From Ricinus communis (taxonomy: Eukaryota > Streptophyta > Magnoliopsida > Malpighiales > Euphorbiaceae): DNA of 64,000 nucleotides. Under the pieces are notes generated by a model. That model was given only the letters and a program-made list of their open reading frames with translations, did no database searches and had not been told where the DNA came from. The position numbers and the translations under genes are program-made. Within the stretch, counting starts at the first letter, position 1. The number at the start of each line of letters is the position of its first letter. The stretch lies in the NCBI RefSeq assembly GCF_019578655.1, contig NC_063262.1, forward strand, positions 21,025,582 through 21,089,581. The letters run 5' to 3'. Below, piece after piece: positions 24,575 through 33,335 of this stretch.

Positions 24575-25717
24575 TCAGTAGTAGAGGTGTTGCAGAAGAT
24601 GTAGAGGCTGCCAATGTGAATGAAGGGACCATAGAAGACTGATATTTTCTAAGGTCATGTTCAATTTGATCAATCTGTTTTTTGAGCCTCGTAATTTCCT
24701 CTCCTTTTGGGTGAAGGCTGGTGTAATCGGTTGGGATACTCGAAGCTCGCTATCCAAGGCTTGGTATTTGGAGGTTAAGGAGGAATACAGTTGGAGTACT
24801 TCTTGAGAGAAGGTGTCCAACTTCTGATCTACCTTTTGGGAGAAATGTAAGGCCTGGTCTAACTTACCATCGATCTTTTTCAGGTACGTGTTCTGGGCTA
24901 GAGCATTAGAAGTTTGCCAGTTTAGCACTTCTTCTGCTTGAGTGAGCTTCTCGATCTGCCCAGAAGGAGCTACTTTTGAAAGGGTGACTTGAGATCTCAT
25001 ATTTTCTGATTTTTCCAAAGGAAAATCATGGTCTTGAAGCATAAAACAACTTTGGATAGATAGGACTATGGACACAGGAGTTTATATGTTTGCACGATAG
25101 GATGGGGAAGAAACTTTGTAGGAAGATGGCCTCTCCTTTTGTAAGATCTCTAGTGCCTCTTCGTAAATAGGTAAAGGAGTCCTTATTTTTGATGCATCAT
25201 CTGGGTCCTGATCATCGCGTTTGGGCTTCCTGTATGAATATGGAGAACTGTAGAATACCTTTGGAATCAGTCTGGGTTTTTCAGGTTCAGGTTTTTGGAA
25301 ACATGGTTCTCCTAGTTCCTCTGCACAGTTGTATCCTGGGTCATATTTCGAAGGATCTATGTCCCAAATAAAGTGTCCATTGATTTTGGCCGGATAGATA
25401 TAGCGTCCAGAGGGGGAAAAGTCATGTACCGGAAGGCCCTTTTCAGGTTTTGGAGATGGGACCGGTTGTATTATTGATGTTTGAAAGATGGACGGAGAGA
25501 AAGATGGAGTTTCTTTAGTTTTTCTGAAGATGGTTTTTACAGTACCATCTTTCTCCTTGCTAAAAAGGGGATATGTAGCTTGGATCTGCTTATTCTGAAA
25601 CTGGTAAAGTTTCTCATAGTTTGTTGCCCATTCAAGAAGGATAAGCTTCTCTAGATCTCCTTTTTCCAGTTGTCGTGGTGCCTGCACAATTGTGGGAACT
25701 TGTCCTGCATCAGCCAT
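24575..25717 (-). pseudogene. Viral polyprotein region between movement and coat protein, with coiled coil (copy A)
   Basis: 25717-25082 is an open stretch of 211 codons with a Lys/Pro-rich middle and a YNCAEELGEPC motif. 25075-24575 encodes a long heptad-repeat segment (KKIDGKLDQALHF, then KVDQKLDTFSQEV) likely to form a coiled coil, comparable in position to virion-associated or capsid N-terminal regions of the family. Copy B has the same order at 30500-31560. Confidence 0.6.
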
Positions 25718-25741
25718 GATGAACAGGGCATCAGTTGAAGA

Positions 25742-26423
25742 TTAAAGATCTGGTAGTTGTAGATTTATTGCATGGTCCTGCAGCCGATAAACTAATTGGT
25801 GATGTAGTGTTGCTGCAAGAGAATCAACCACCTGGTCAGCTCTAGCGATCTGGATCTGTACTTTCAATGCCGTAGAAAGATACGGGCCATTAAGTGACAT
25901 ATTGAAATTAGGGAAGAAAGTGAGTACTACACTTCCCGTATTGAGGGTTGTGACAATTGTTCCTATGATAGCATGCTCATATCTGAGATATCTGGTGTCC
26001 AAGAGTGACATCCGGGCAGTGACAGGTAAACCCATTCTGCCATGGTAAGATAACACCAATCTGATGGCTCTGAAGTGGAGATGAGTATATCCTTGTCTTG
26101 ATGGGTAAAAAACTCAGAAATTTCCAGGGTAACATATTGCTCTTGAGTGGTAGCTGTTAAAGAACATTGGGACAATGCAGAAAACTGGATGTATTCCTTC
26201 ACTGTGAGAGGAGATTTGTGTAGTAATTGATTAAAGGTTCTTCTCACCAAGGTTTGTTTCTTAAAAATGTTGTACGGGTTGATTGTAGAGACAAGAGTTT
26301 TATCAATTTGGATAGTTTCAGAGATGTGAAAAATTTCTACAAGATTGTCTATTTTATGAGTTATGGTTTTTCTACATGATGGAGAGTAGAAGTTTGAGTA
26401 GTGAATTCAAAACTTGTAGCCAT
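25742..26423 (-). pseudogene. Viral 30K-type movement protein region (copy A)
   Basis: The ATG at 26423 lies about 30 bases after the primer-binding site. The first frame breaks within about 20 codons by an indel; frames at 26250-25963 and 26059-25742 carry the rest. The core holds a LLDTRYLRY motif and a GPYLSTALKVQ stretch, consistent with 30K-family movement proteins, which open plasmodesmata for cell-to-cell spread. It runs directly into the next polyprotein region. Confidence 0.65.
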
Positions 26424-26454
26424 ATTGATTCAACTCTCTTTCTCTTTTACCAAA

Positions 26455-26467
26455 GGCTCTAATACCA
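26455..26467 (-). promoter_or_regulatory. tRNA-Met primer-binding site of viral copy A (one mismatch)
   Basis: Minus strand reads TGGTATTAGAGCC, one base from the tRNA-iMet complement TGGTATCAGAGCC seen in copy B. It marks the reverse-transcription start of caulimovirids. Confidence 0.8.
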
Positions 26468-26762
26468 AATGAAGCCGAGAACTGTTCATTCTAATAATTC
26501 TCATACTGTAAACTCAAGGCAAGATAAATCCTCAAGCTAAGACCAAGTGAAGGCAGCTTTGCCATGAAAGGTCTTTATGCTCTATTGGATTCTTATAGCC
26601 GAGTTAGTCCTTTTTAATTATAGAAGAACAGATCGTGCAATCTAAAAACTCATAGCCAAAGGATCGAGAGGAAGATATGAAGAGTTTAGAAAGTCATAAG
26701 GAAATTTTTATTTCTTGATAGATGAAAAGAAGACTGCTTTCCTACACTACTCAAGACTTCTC

Positions 26763-26770
26763 TTTATATA
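26763..26770 (-). promoter_or_regulatory. TATA box of viral promoter, proximal end of copy A
   Basis: TATATAAA on the minus strand. The transcribed leader follows to 26468. Copy A stops a few bases upstream at the head-to-head junction, so its GATA-rich upstream promoter is missing here and present only at the distal copy (20370-20560). Confidence 0.65.
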
Positions 26771-26776
26771 GAGGAG

Positions 26777-28331
26777 CCATTCTTCCAAATGGAATAAAGT
26801 TCAAGAGGCAGTTCCGTCCATATACAGATACTTCTAATCTGTTCGCTATAGCAGACACAGAACCACCATTCCTACAATACAAGAAAAAATTCCTTCCTTT
26901 CTGTCCAGAATTCCATTCACATTTTCAACATCCACTACCCTTATGGAAAAATGCCTAGTTCTATATCAACCTCCCTTTCAAGCTTAACGAAGATGTCAAT
27001 CCAATTAAAGCCACCCATCTAGGAATGTCTCCTACAGACTTAGCTCTTGCCAGATCCGAGTGTCTGACTCTTCTACAACAAGGCCTCATCGAGCCCACAA
27101 CCTCACAATGGACCTGTCAAGCCTTTTACGTGAAAAAAAAATGTGAAAAACTAAGAGGAAAAAAGAGACTTGTTATTGATTACAAGCCTCTGAATCATTT
27201 TTTGCAAGACAACAAGTTTCCTCTTCCTCGCATCTCGAACCTAAAAGTCCATATTCAGAAGGCCCAATACTATTCAAAATTTGATCTTAAAGCTGGATTT
27301 TGGCAATTGGGTATCCATCCCTCAGAAAGATACAAAACAACCTTTTGTATCCCAAACGCCCAATACCAATGGACAGTCATGCCTTTTGGGCTCAAAACAA
27401 CCCCTTCTCAGTTTCAAAAAATAATGATAGAAATCTTTGAGCCTATCCTCTATTCCTCCCTAATCTACATTGATAATATTCTCTTATTCTCAAAAACAGC
27501 TGAAGAACATCATTAACTCTTGAAACAATTTATTGCTACCATCTAGAAGTACAGAATAATGCTTTCAGAGAAGAAGAGTATTATTGGCCAGCAAGAGATA
27601 GAGTTCCTTAGAATGCATTTTAAGGACGACCAATTACGTATGGTCCATACTTGACAAAAGAGCTTGATAGTATTCCAGATGAGAATCTCTCTGTAAAGCA
27701 AATCCAGCAATTTCTTGGGATACTCAACTATGTCAGGGAAGTCATACCACATCTATCCAGTTACACATGTCATCTTTCCAAAATGCTCAGAAGAATCCCC
27801 CCCTCTTAGGGAACGGAACATACAACAGCTATTAAGAGATTGAAAGAATTGGCTCAGAATCCTCCACCGCTTACCATTCCGTCTACAGGACATCTTATCC
27901 TACAGACAGATGCATCAGATTACGTATGGGGGGCAATTCTTCTTGATAATCTCAATGACAAGGAAAAACTGTATGGACATGCATCAGGACAATTTTTTCT
28001 AGCAGAGAAGCATTACCATTCAACATATAAAGAGATTATGGCAGTCAAATATGGGATAAGAAAGTTTGAATTCTTTTTGATCGGTCAACACTTCTTAATA
28101 CGAATGGATAACTCCTCATTTCCAAAGATTCTTGAATCCAATCAGAAAACCTTACCAGAACCACAATTATTGAGGTTAAAGTCATGGTTTAGCAGGTATG
28201 ATTTTGAAGTCCAGCATATAAAAGGAACAAAAAACCTCATCCCAGATTTCTTATCCAGATTATCAAAACCACAACCAAAACCTCAACCTATTGTCGTCCT
28301 CACCACAATAATTACTCTTCTGATAATCTTC
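26777..28331 (+). pseudogene. Viral reverse transcriptase and RNase H (copy B, broken)
   Basis: RT fingers and palm run from about 27025 to 27516. The catalytic box reads YIDN instead of YIDD (27468-27479), an Asp-to-Asn change that would abolish activity. Stops at 26956 and 27514 and an indel near 27630 break the frame. RNase H at 27840-28270 keeps TDASD, KEIMAV and RMDNSS and ends PDFLSRL. The reading frame then runs on without a stop into the second ORF. Confidence 0.82.
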
Positions 28332-29141
28332 ATGGCCTCTACGTCTTCAAAAAAGTCTCGGCAACCTCCCTCACCACCAGACCTTCCTACAACTCTCACA
28401 ATGAAACAGGTCAACAATTTTGCCAAAAATATGATGTTCTATTATTTGGCAATCATCCAACAGACTTTCTCACTACCTATCCAACCCAATTTCTTTTATC
28501 CAGATTACCCTTGGTGCTTAATTTATCAAATTTCTCCTACCCATCCATAAATTGAAAGTGAACTATGGTTTCTATGGTGTCTTTCCACAGTTTGTTATCA
28601 TGCTATAGAAGTGCCAGTCATGGACCTCATATACTTCTTCAATATTGATACAAATGCAGGGACATATCCATGGAAATATCTCACTTGGTTCAAAACCCCA
28701 TATCAATGGAAAAATGATCTCCTCAAAATCATTCATGAAAATAAATTGTTCACAGATAATGACTTCAAGGCTTCAGGATATCATGCCATCTATATTCTTT
28801 ACAGGCCTTACTTTAAGCTCTCAGAAGATACCTATGCCACCCAAAACATTTGTCAATATTGGAGAACAATTAAAATGACCTTACATCTTGCTCCTCCACT
28901 AATAACAAGGGAATTAAAGCTCACTCTACAATTGAGAAATGATTCAGAAAGGGCCAATGTCTCTACACCACTTATCTGCACTTACAATGGACCTGATAAT
29001 CAATGGATTGAACACTCCATCACTGAACGATCCACTTTACCTTTGCTGCCATCACTACTAGATGATCCAAGTCTGACCACAAAACAATAAGATGCCATTA
29101 TGCAAGATTGTCAGCCCCTAGACGATGATAGTGGTCCATGA
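28332..29141 (+). pseudogene. Viral second ORF, unknown function (copy B)
   Basis: Homologue of 20630-21442. In-frame stops at 28548 and 29088 replace CAA codons of copy A, and the last Trp codon has become TGA (29139-29141). Otherwise nearly colinear. It is in frame with the preceding RNase H domain. No known motif is visible. Confidence 0.65.
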
Positions 29142-29232
29142 TAACCAATCTTTTTTGCTGGAAATGAAGACAACACAACACCCATCTCTCTCCTCCATAA
29201 TTCATGAAATAATTGAAAAAAAGGTGTAGGAA

Positions 29233-29400
29233 GATAAGATTCCTATCTTATCTTTTTCGTCCTAATATGTGTATTATTTTCTCTGTCCTTTTTGTGCATG
29301 TGATAAGATTTCCTATCTTATATATCTTTATGTAAAGTGTGTAATCTTATCTTTTCTTCCTATGTGTACACGTGTAAAAAGATAAGTTTCCCATCTTATC
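29233..29400 (+). promoter_or_regulatory. Viral promoter with repeated GATAAG palindromes and a G-box
   Basis: Palindromic pairs of GATAAGAT and ATCTTATC, spaced 4-5 bases, occur at 29233-29252, 29302-29321 (imperfect) and 29381-29400, with a single ATCTTATC at 29344-29351. CACGTG lies at 29369-29374 inside ACACGTGT. The TATA box follows at 29430. GATAAG is the I-box/GATA-factor core and CACGTG the G-box in plants. The same set is present in copy A at 20370-20560. Confidence 0.6.
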
Positions 29401-29429
29401 TTTACTGTCTTATTGTAATAAGGCACCTC

Positions 29430-29437
29430 TATATAAA
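29430..29437 (+). promoter_or_regulatory. TATA box of viral promoter (copy B)
   Basis: TATATAAA, followed by a leader of about 290 bases up to the primer-binding site and a first ATG at 29777. Confidence 0.7.
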
Positions 29438-29732
29438 TAGAAGTCTTGAGTAGTGTAGGCAAGCAGTCTTCTTTTCATCTATCAAGAAATAAAAATTTCC
29501 TTATGGCTTTCTAAACTCTTCATCTCTTCCTTTCGATCCTTTAGCTATGAGTTTTTAGCTTGCACGATCTGTTCTTCTATAATTAAAAAGGACTAACTCG
29601 GCTGCAAGAATCCAAAAGAGCACAAAGACCTTTCATGGCAAAGCTGCCTTCACTTGGTCTTAGCTTGAGAATTTATTTTGCCTTGAGTTTACAGTATGAG
29701 AATTATTAGAATGAACAGCTCTCGGCTTCATT

Positions 29733-29745
29733 TGGTATCAGAGCC
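29733..29745 (+). promoter_or_regulatory. tRNA-Met primer-binding site of viral copy B
   Basis: TGGTATCAGAGCC, an exact complement of the initiator tRNA-Met 3' end. It defines the conventional zero point of the viral genome. Confidence 0.85.
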
Positions 29746-29776
29746 TTTAGTGAAAGAGAAAGAGAATTGAATCAAC

Positions 29777-31630
29777 ATGGCTATAAGTTCTGAATTCACT
29801 ACTCAAACTTCTACTCTCCAACTCTCTCCATCATGTAGAAAAACCCTATCTCATAAAATAGACAATCTTGTAGAAATTTCTCACATCCTTGAAACTATCC
29901 AAATTGATAAAACTCTTGTCCCTATAATCAACCCTTACAACATTTTTAAGAAACAAACCTTGGTGAGAAGAACTTTTAATCAATTACTACACAATTCTCC
30001 TCTCACAGTGAAGGAATACATCCAGTCTTCTGCATTGTCTCAATGTTCTTTAACAGCTACCACTCAAGAGTAATATGTTACCCTAGAAATTTCTGAGTCT
30101 TTTATCCATCAATGGAAGAGACAAGGATATACTCATCTCCACCTTGGAGCCATCAGATTGGTGTTATCTTACCGTGGCAGAACGGGTTTACCTGTCACTG
30201 CCCGGATGTCACTCTTGGACACCAGATATCTCAGATATAAGCATGTTGTCATAGGAACAATTGTCACAACCCTCAATACGAGAAGTGTAGCACTCATTTT
30301 CTTCCCTAATTTCAATATGTCACTCAATGGCCCGTATCTTTCTACGGCATTGAAAGTACAGATCCAGATCACTGGAGCTGACCAGGTGGTTGATTCTCTT
30401 GCAGCAACACTACATCACCAGTTAGTTTATCGGCTGCTGGACCATGCAATAAATTTACAACTACCAGGTCTTCAATCTTCAACTGATGCCCTGTTCATCA
30501 TGGCTGATGCAGGACAAGTTCCCACAATTGTGCAGGCACCACGACAATTGGAAAAAGGAGATCTAGAGAAAATTATCCCTCTTGAATGGGCAACAAACTA
30601 TGAGAAACTTTATTAGTCTCAGGATAAGCAGATCCAAGCTACAATCTACTTTTTATCAAGGAAAAAAATGGTACTGTAAAAACCATCTTCAGAAAAACTG
30701 AAGAAACTTCATCTTCCTCTCCGTCCATCTTTCAAGCATCAATGATACAACTGGTCCCATCTCCAAAACCTGAAAAGGGCCTTCCGGTACATGGCTTTTC
30801 CCCCTTCGGACGCTATGTCTATCCGGCCAAAATCGGTGGCCATTTTATTTGGGACATAGATCCTTCAAAATGTGACCCAGGATGTAACTGTGCAGAGGAA
30901 CTAGGAGAACCATGTTTCAAGAAACCTGAACCTGAAAAACCCAGACTGATTCCAAAGGTATTCTACAGTTCTCCATGTTCATACAGGAAGCCCAAACGCG
31001 ATGATCAAGACCCGGATGATGCATCAAAAATAAGGACTCCTTTACCTATTTACGAAGAGGCACTAAAGATCTTACAAAAGGAGAGACCATCTTCCTACAA
31101 AGTTTCTTCCCCATCCTGTCGTGCAAACATACAAACTCTTGTGTCCACAGTCCTACATGTCCAAAGCTGTTTTATACTTTAAGACCATGATTTTCCTCCT
31201 TTGGGGAAATTAGAAAATATGAGATCTCAAGTCACCCCTTCAAAAGTAGCTCCTTCTGGGTAGATCGAGAAGCTCACTCAAGCAGAAGAAGTGCTAAACT
31301 GGCAAACTTCTAATGCTCTAGCCCAAAACACGTACCTGAAAAAGATCGATGGTAAGTTAGACTAGGCCTTACATTTCTCCCAGAAGTTAGATCAGAAGTT
31401 GGACACTTTCTCTCAAGAAGTACTCCAATTGTATTCCTCCTTAACTTCCAAATACCAAGCCTTGGATAGAGAGCTTCGAGTACCCCAACTGATTACACTA
31501 GCCTTCACCCAAAAAGAAAAGGAAATTACGAGGCTTAAAAAGTAGATTGATTAAATTGAACATGACCTTAGAAAAGATCAGTCTTTTATGGTCCCTTCAT
31601 TCACATCGGCAGCCTCTACATCTTCTGCAA
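29777..31630 (+). pseudogene. Viral movement protein and following polyprotein region (copy B, broken)
   Basis: The ATG at 29777 begins the movement-protein frame. A TAA at 30071 ends it after 98 codons. The 30K core resumes at 30158-30616 (SLLDTRYLRY) and runs into the next region without a gap. Stops at 30614, 31180, 31261, 31363, 31543 and 31552 each correspond to a CAA or CAG in copy A. The coiled-coil region is at about 31200-31560. Confidence 0.72.
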
Positions 31631-31857
31631 TAGCCCCCTCATATTACTCTGCATTTCCTTTCTTTCCACAACTAGAGCAAGAAGAAACTCCTTACCCACC
31701 TTTTGGTACTTTCTCACACCTCTATCCAAAAAGCTCCACACCCCAACAAAAGAAAACTTTACATCCTCCAGTCTTGAAAGGCAATAAATTGCCAGATCAA
31801 TCTCTAATCAGCCCTTATGATTCTGATTCTTCTTCAAATACCTCTGAAATGGCTTGA
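31631..31857 (+). other. Sequence of uncertain origin between viral copy B and the gypsy element
   Basis: Open from the viral frame to a stop at 31855-31857, rich in Pro, Ser and Gln (FPFFPQLEQEETPYPPF; PYDSDSSSNTSEMA). Copy A is unrelated at this point. It may be a divergent viral variable region or foreign DNA at an integration junction. Confidence 0.35.
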
Positions 31858-32056
31858 TGTGAATCCAAGTTCAAAGCTTAAAGAGATCCAAGATCCATTA
31901 ATAGTACAAGAAGGCCCAATCACAAGGTCCAAATCCAAGAAGCTTCAACAAGCCATATTGGGTTTAATTAGGGACATTTGCAAAGCCCAAGAACTTCAAC
32001 CCAATAAGGCATCCATGGAGGCCCAAGGAATAATATTTAACTTGTTTTCATGTTAA
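31858..32056 (+). pseudogene. C-terminal tail of a Ty3/gypsy polyprotein
   Basis: Carries EGPITRSKSKKLQQA, a motif common at the C-terminus of plant gypsy pol proteins just before the 3' LTR, and then terminates at the LTR start. The rest of that pol (integrase and others) is absent. Confidence 0.6.
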
Positions 32057-32685
32057 TAACAATTAGGGTTACATGTAGCCACCATACAAGTTAATGTGGT
32101 AATTAATACCAAGTAATGGCTATCAATGTGGGTAGTGGTTATTAATAGCCACCATATACAAGTTAATGGGGTAATCAATACCAAGTAATGGCTATTAGTG
32201 TGGATAGTGGTTATTAAGGCCATTTAAGAGTAAAAGTAATCCTATGTGTGTGAGTCTATTTTAGTAGTGTGTGCATGGACTTGTACTCTATATAAACAAG
32301 TCCTTTTCTCTTTCTTTTAGAGCATGATTGAATTTGATATATGAAATTTTGTTTGAGTTTTATTGTGAGAAATTTTGTCTTTAATTTCTTACTTGAACTT
32401 TGCGACTTATCAAGCTTTATTCTAGCTTGTGGTGTCAAAATCTAAATCTTTGTTTTCTTGTTATTTATCAAACTTTCTTGTTTATGGCATAAGAGGAAAT
32501 TCAAAGTCTATCTTAGTATCTTTATCCTTGTTGGTAAAGGGGTTAAGTAGCATCTATCTTCTTACTTCAATATTTGAACGATCCGAATTTGTGGATTAAA
32601 TTGGTAATTTCTAGTTTTCTTCTAATTCAACTTATCATAGTATTTTTGCTATTGGGGAGTTAATTGATGAAACCTACAATTCCCA
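32052..32685 (+). repeat. Ty3/gypsy LTR
   Basis: Lies between a pol C-terminus and a primer-binding site (TGGTATCAGAGC at 32693-32704), so it acts as 3' LTR to one unit and 5' LTR to the next. It contains two tandem repeats of about 71 bp (32076-32145, 32146-32217) and a TATA-like CTATATAAAC at about 32287. Exact ends are uncertain by several bases. Confidence 0.65.
32076..32217 (+). repeat. Tandem 70/72-bp repeat in the U3 region of the gypsy LTR
   Basis: Both units start TAGCCACCAT and end GTGGTTATTAA with a handful of differences. They lie upstream of the TATA box, where enhancer-like repeats are often found in LTRs. Confidence 0.8.
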
Positions 32686-33335
32686 TTATAAGTGGTATCA
32701 GAGCATTGGCTCATGATTGAGGTTTGCGTATCCAATACTATCTTTTAATTCTCAATATCTTGTGTTCATCTTATATTTTGCACCTTTTTCCATCTATTGT
32801 TCTTGTTATTATTATTATTTTTATCTTTATTCTTCTTATCTCAAGATTTTGTTTGCATATATAAAAAAAAATCGTCCTAAAAAAAATTGTTATCTTTGAT
32901 ATTCTTGTGTTAGATCTCAGATTACATAAAAAAAAATTGACTCTTCATATTCCATTGAGATCTATCTTTATAATTCTATATCTTTGTGTTCTTTGATGAT
33001 CTATCTTTGTTTTTCATTTCTATTAGCCTATTTGCTACAAATTGTTCATTTCTTTAAGCCTACCTTATTATTTTCTTGTTAGCCTACCTTTTTTTTTTAT
33101 CATTGATTACTACATTCTTAAAATTTTGTTTGATTGAGAAACTTAGTTCATCTAAGAAATCAAAAGCCAAATTTGAGAGGTAAAAGGCAAGAGTGTGAGA
33201 TCATTAGAAAAAAAAAAAGCCAAAATTGAGTGTAAACACGAGTGGTATACATCAATGTTGAGTGAAATATGTGAGGGAGTGTTGTGAGATTGTTTCTTTC
33301 TATTTTCTTTTGTTAAAATTTTAGGTTTTACAATC

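Larger units (their letters stand above)
20106..26776 (-). mobile_element. Endogenous caulimovirid (pararetrovirus), copy A, slightly longer than unit length
   Basis: On the minus strand from 26776: TATA, leader, primer-binding site, movement protein, coat-protein region, CCHC knuckle, aspartic protease, reverse transcriptase, RNase H, second ORF, then promoter and leader again (20370-20106). The repeated promoter/leader gives terminal redundancy; TATA to TATA is about 6.4 kb. There is no integrase and there are no LTRs, as expected for Caulimoviridae. One long ORF followed by a second unknown ORF resembles the florendovirus layout, but that genus assignment is tentative. Frameshifts and stops mean it is a dead copy. 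Confidence 0.85.
26777..31630 (+). mobile_element. Endogenous caulimovirid, copy B: partial, circularly permuted, head to head with copy A
   Basis: Begins abruptly inside the protease/RT linker at 26777, directly against the TATA region of copy A. It continues RT, RNase H, second ORF, promoter, leader, primer-binding site, movement protein and coiled-coil region. Clear similarity to copy A is lost near 31630, before the coat-protein core. The start point in mid-polymerase shows that a circular or concatemeric form was the source. At least eleven CAA/CAG codons of copy A are TAA/TAG here. Confidence 0.85.

Noticed and set aside
32052..32217. Tandem repeats as a CRISPR-like array
   Set aside because: Only two adjacent 70-bp units without spacers, in a plant LTR.
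29733..32704. TGGTATCAGAGC sites as tRNA genes
   Set aside because: They are only the complement of the tRNA-Met 3' end, used as primer-binding sites; no tRNA cloverleaf is present.
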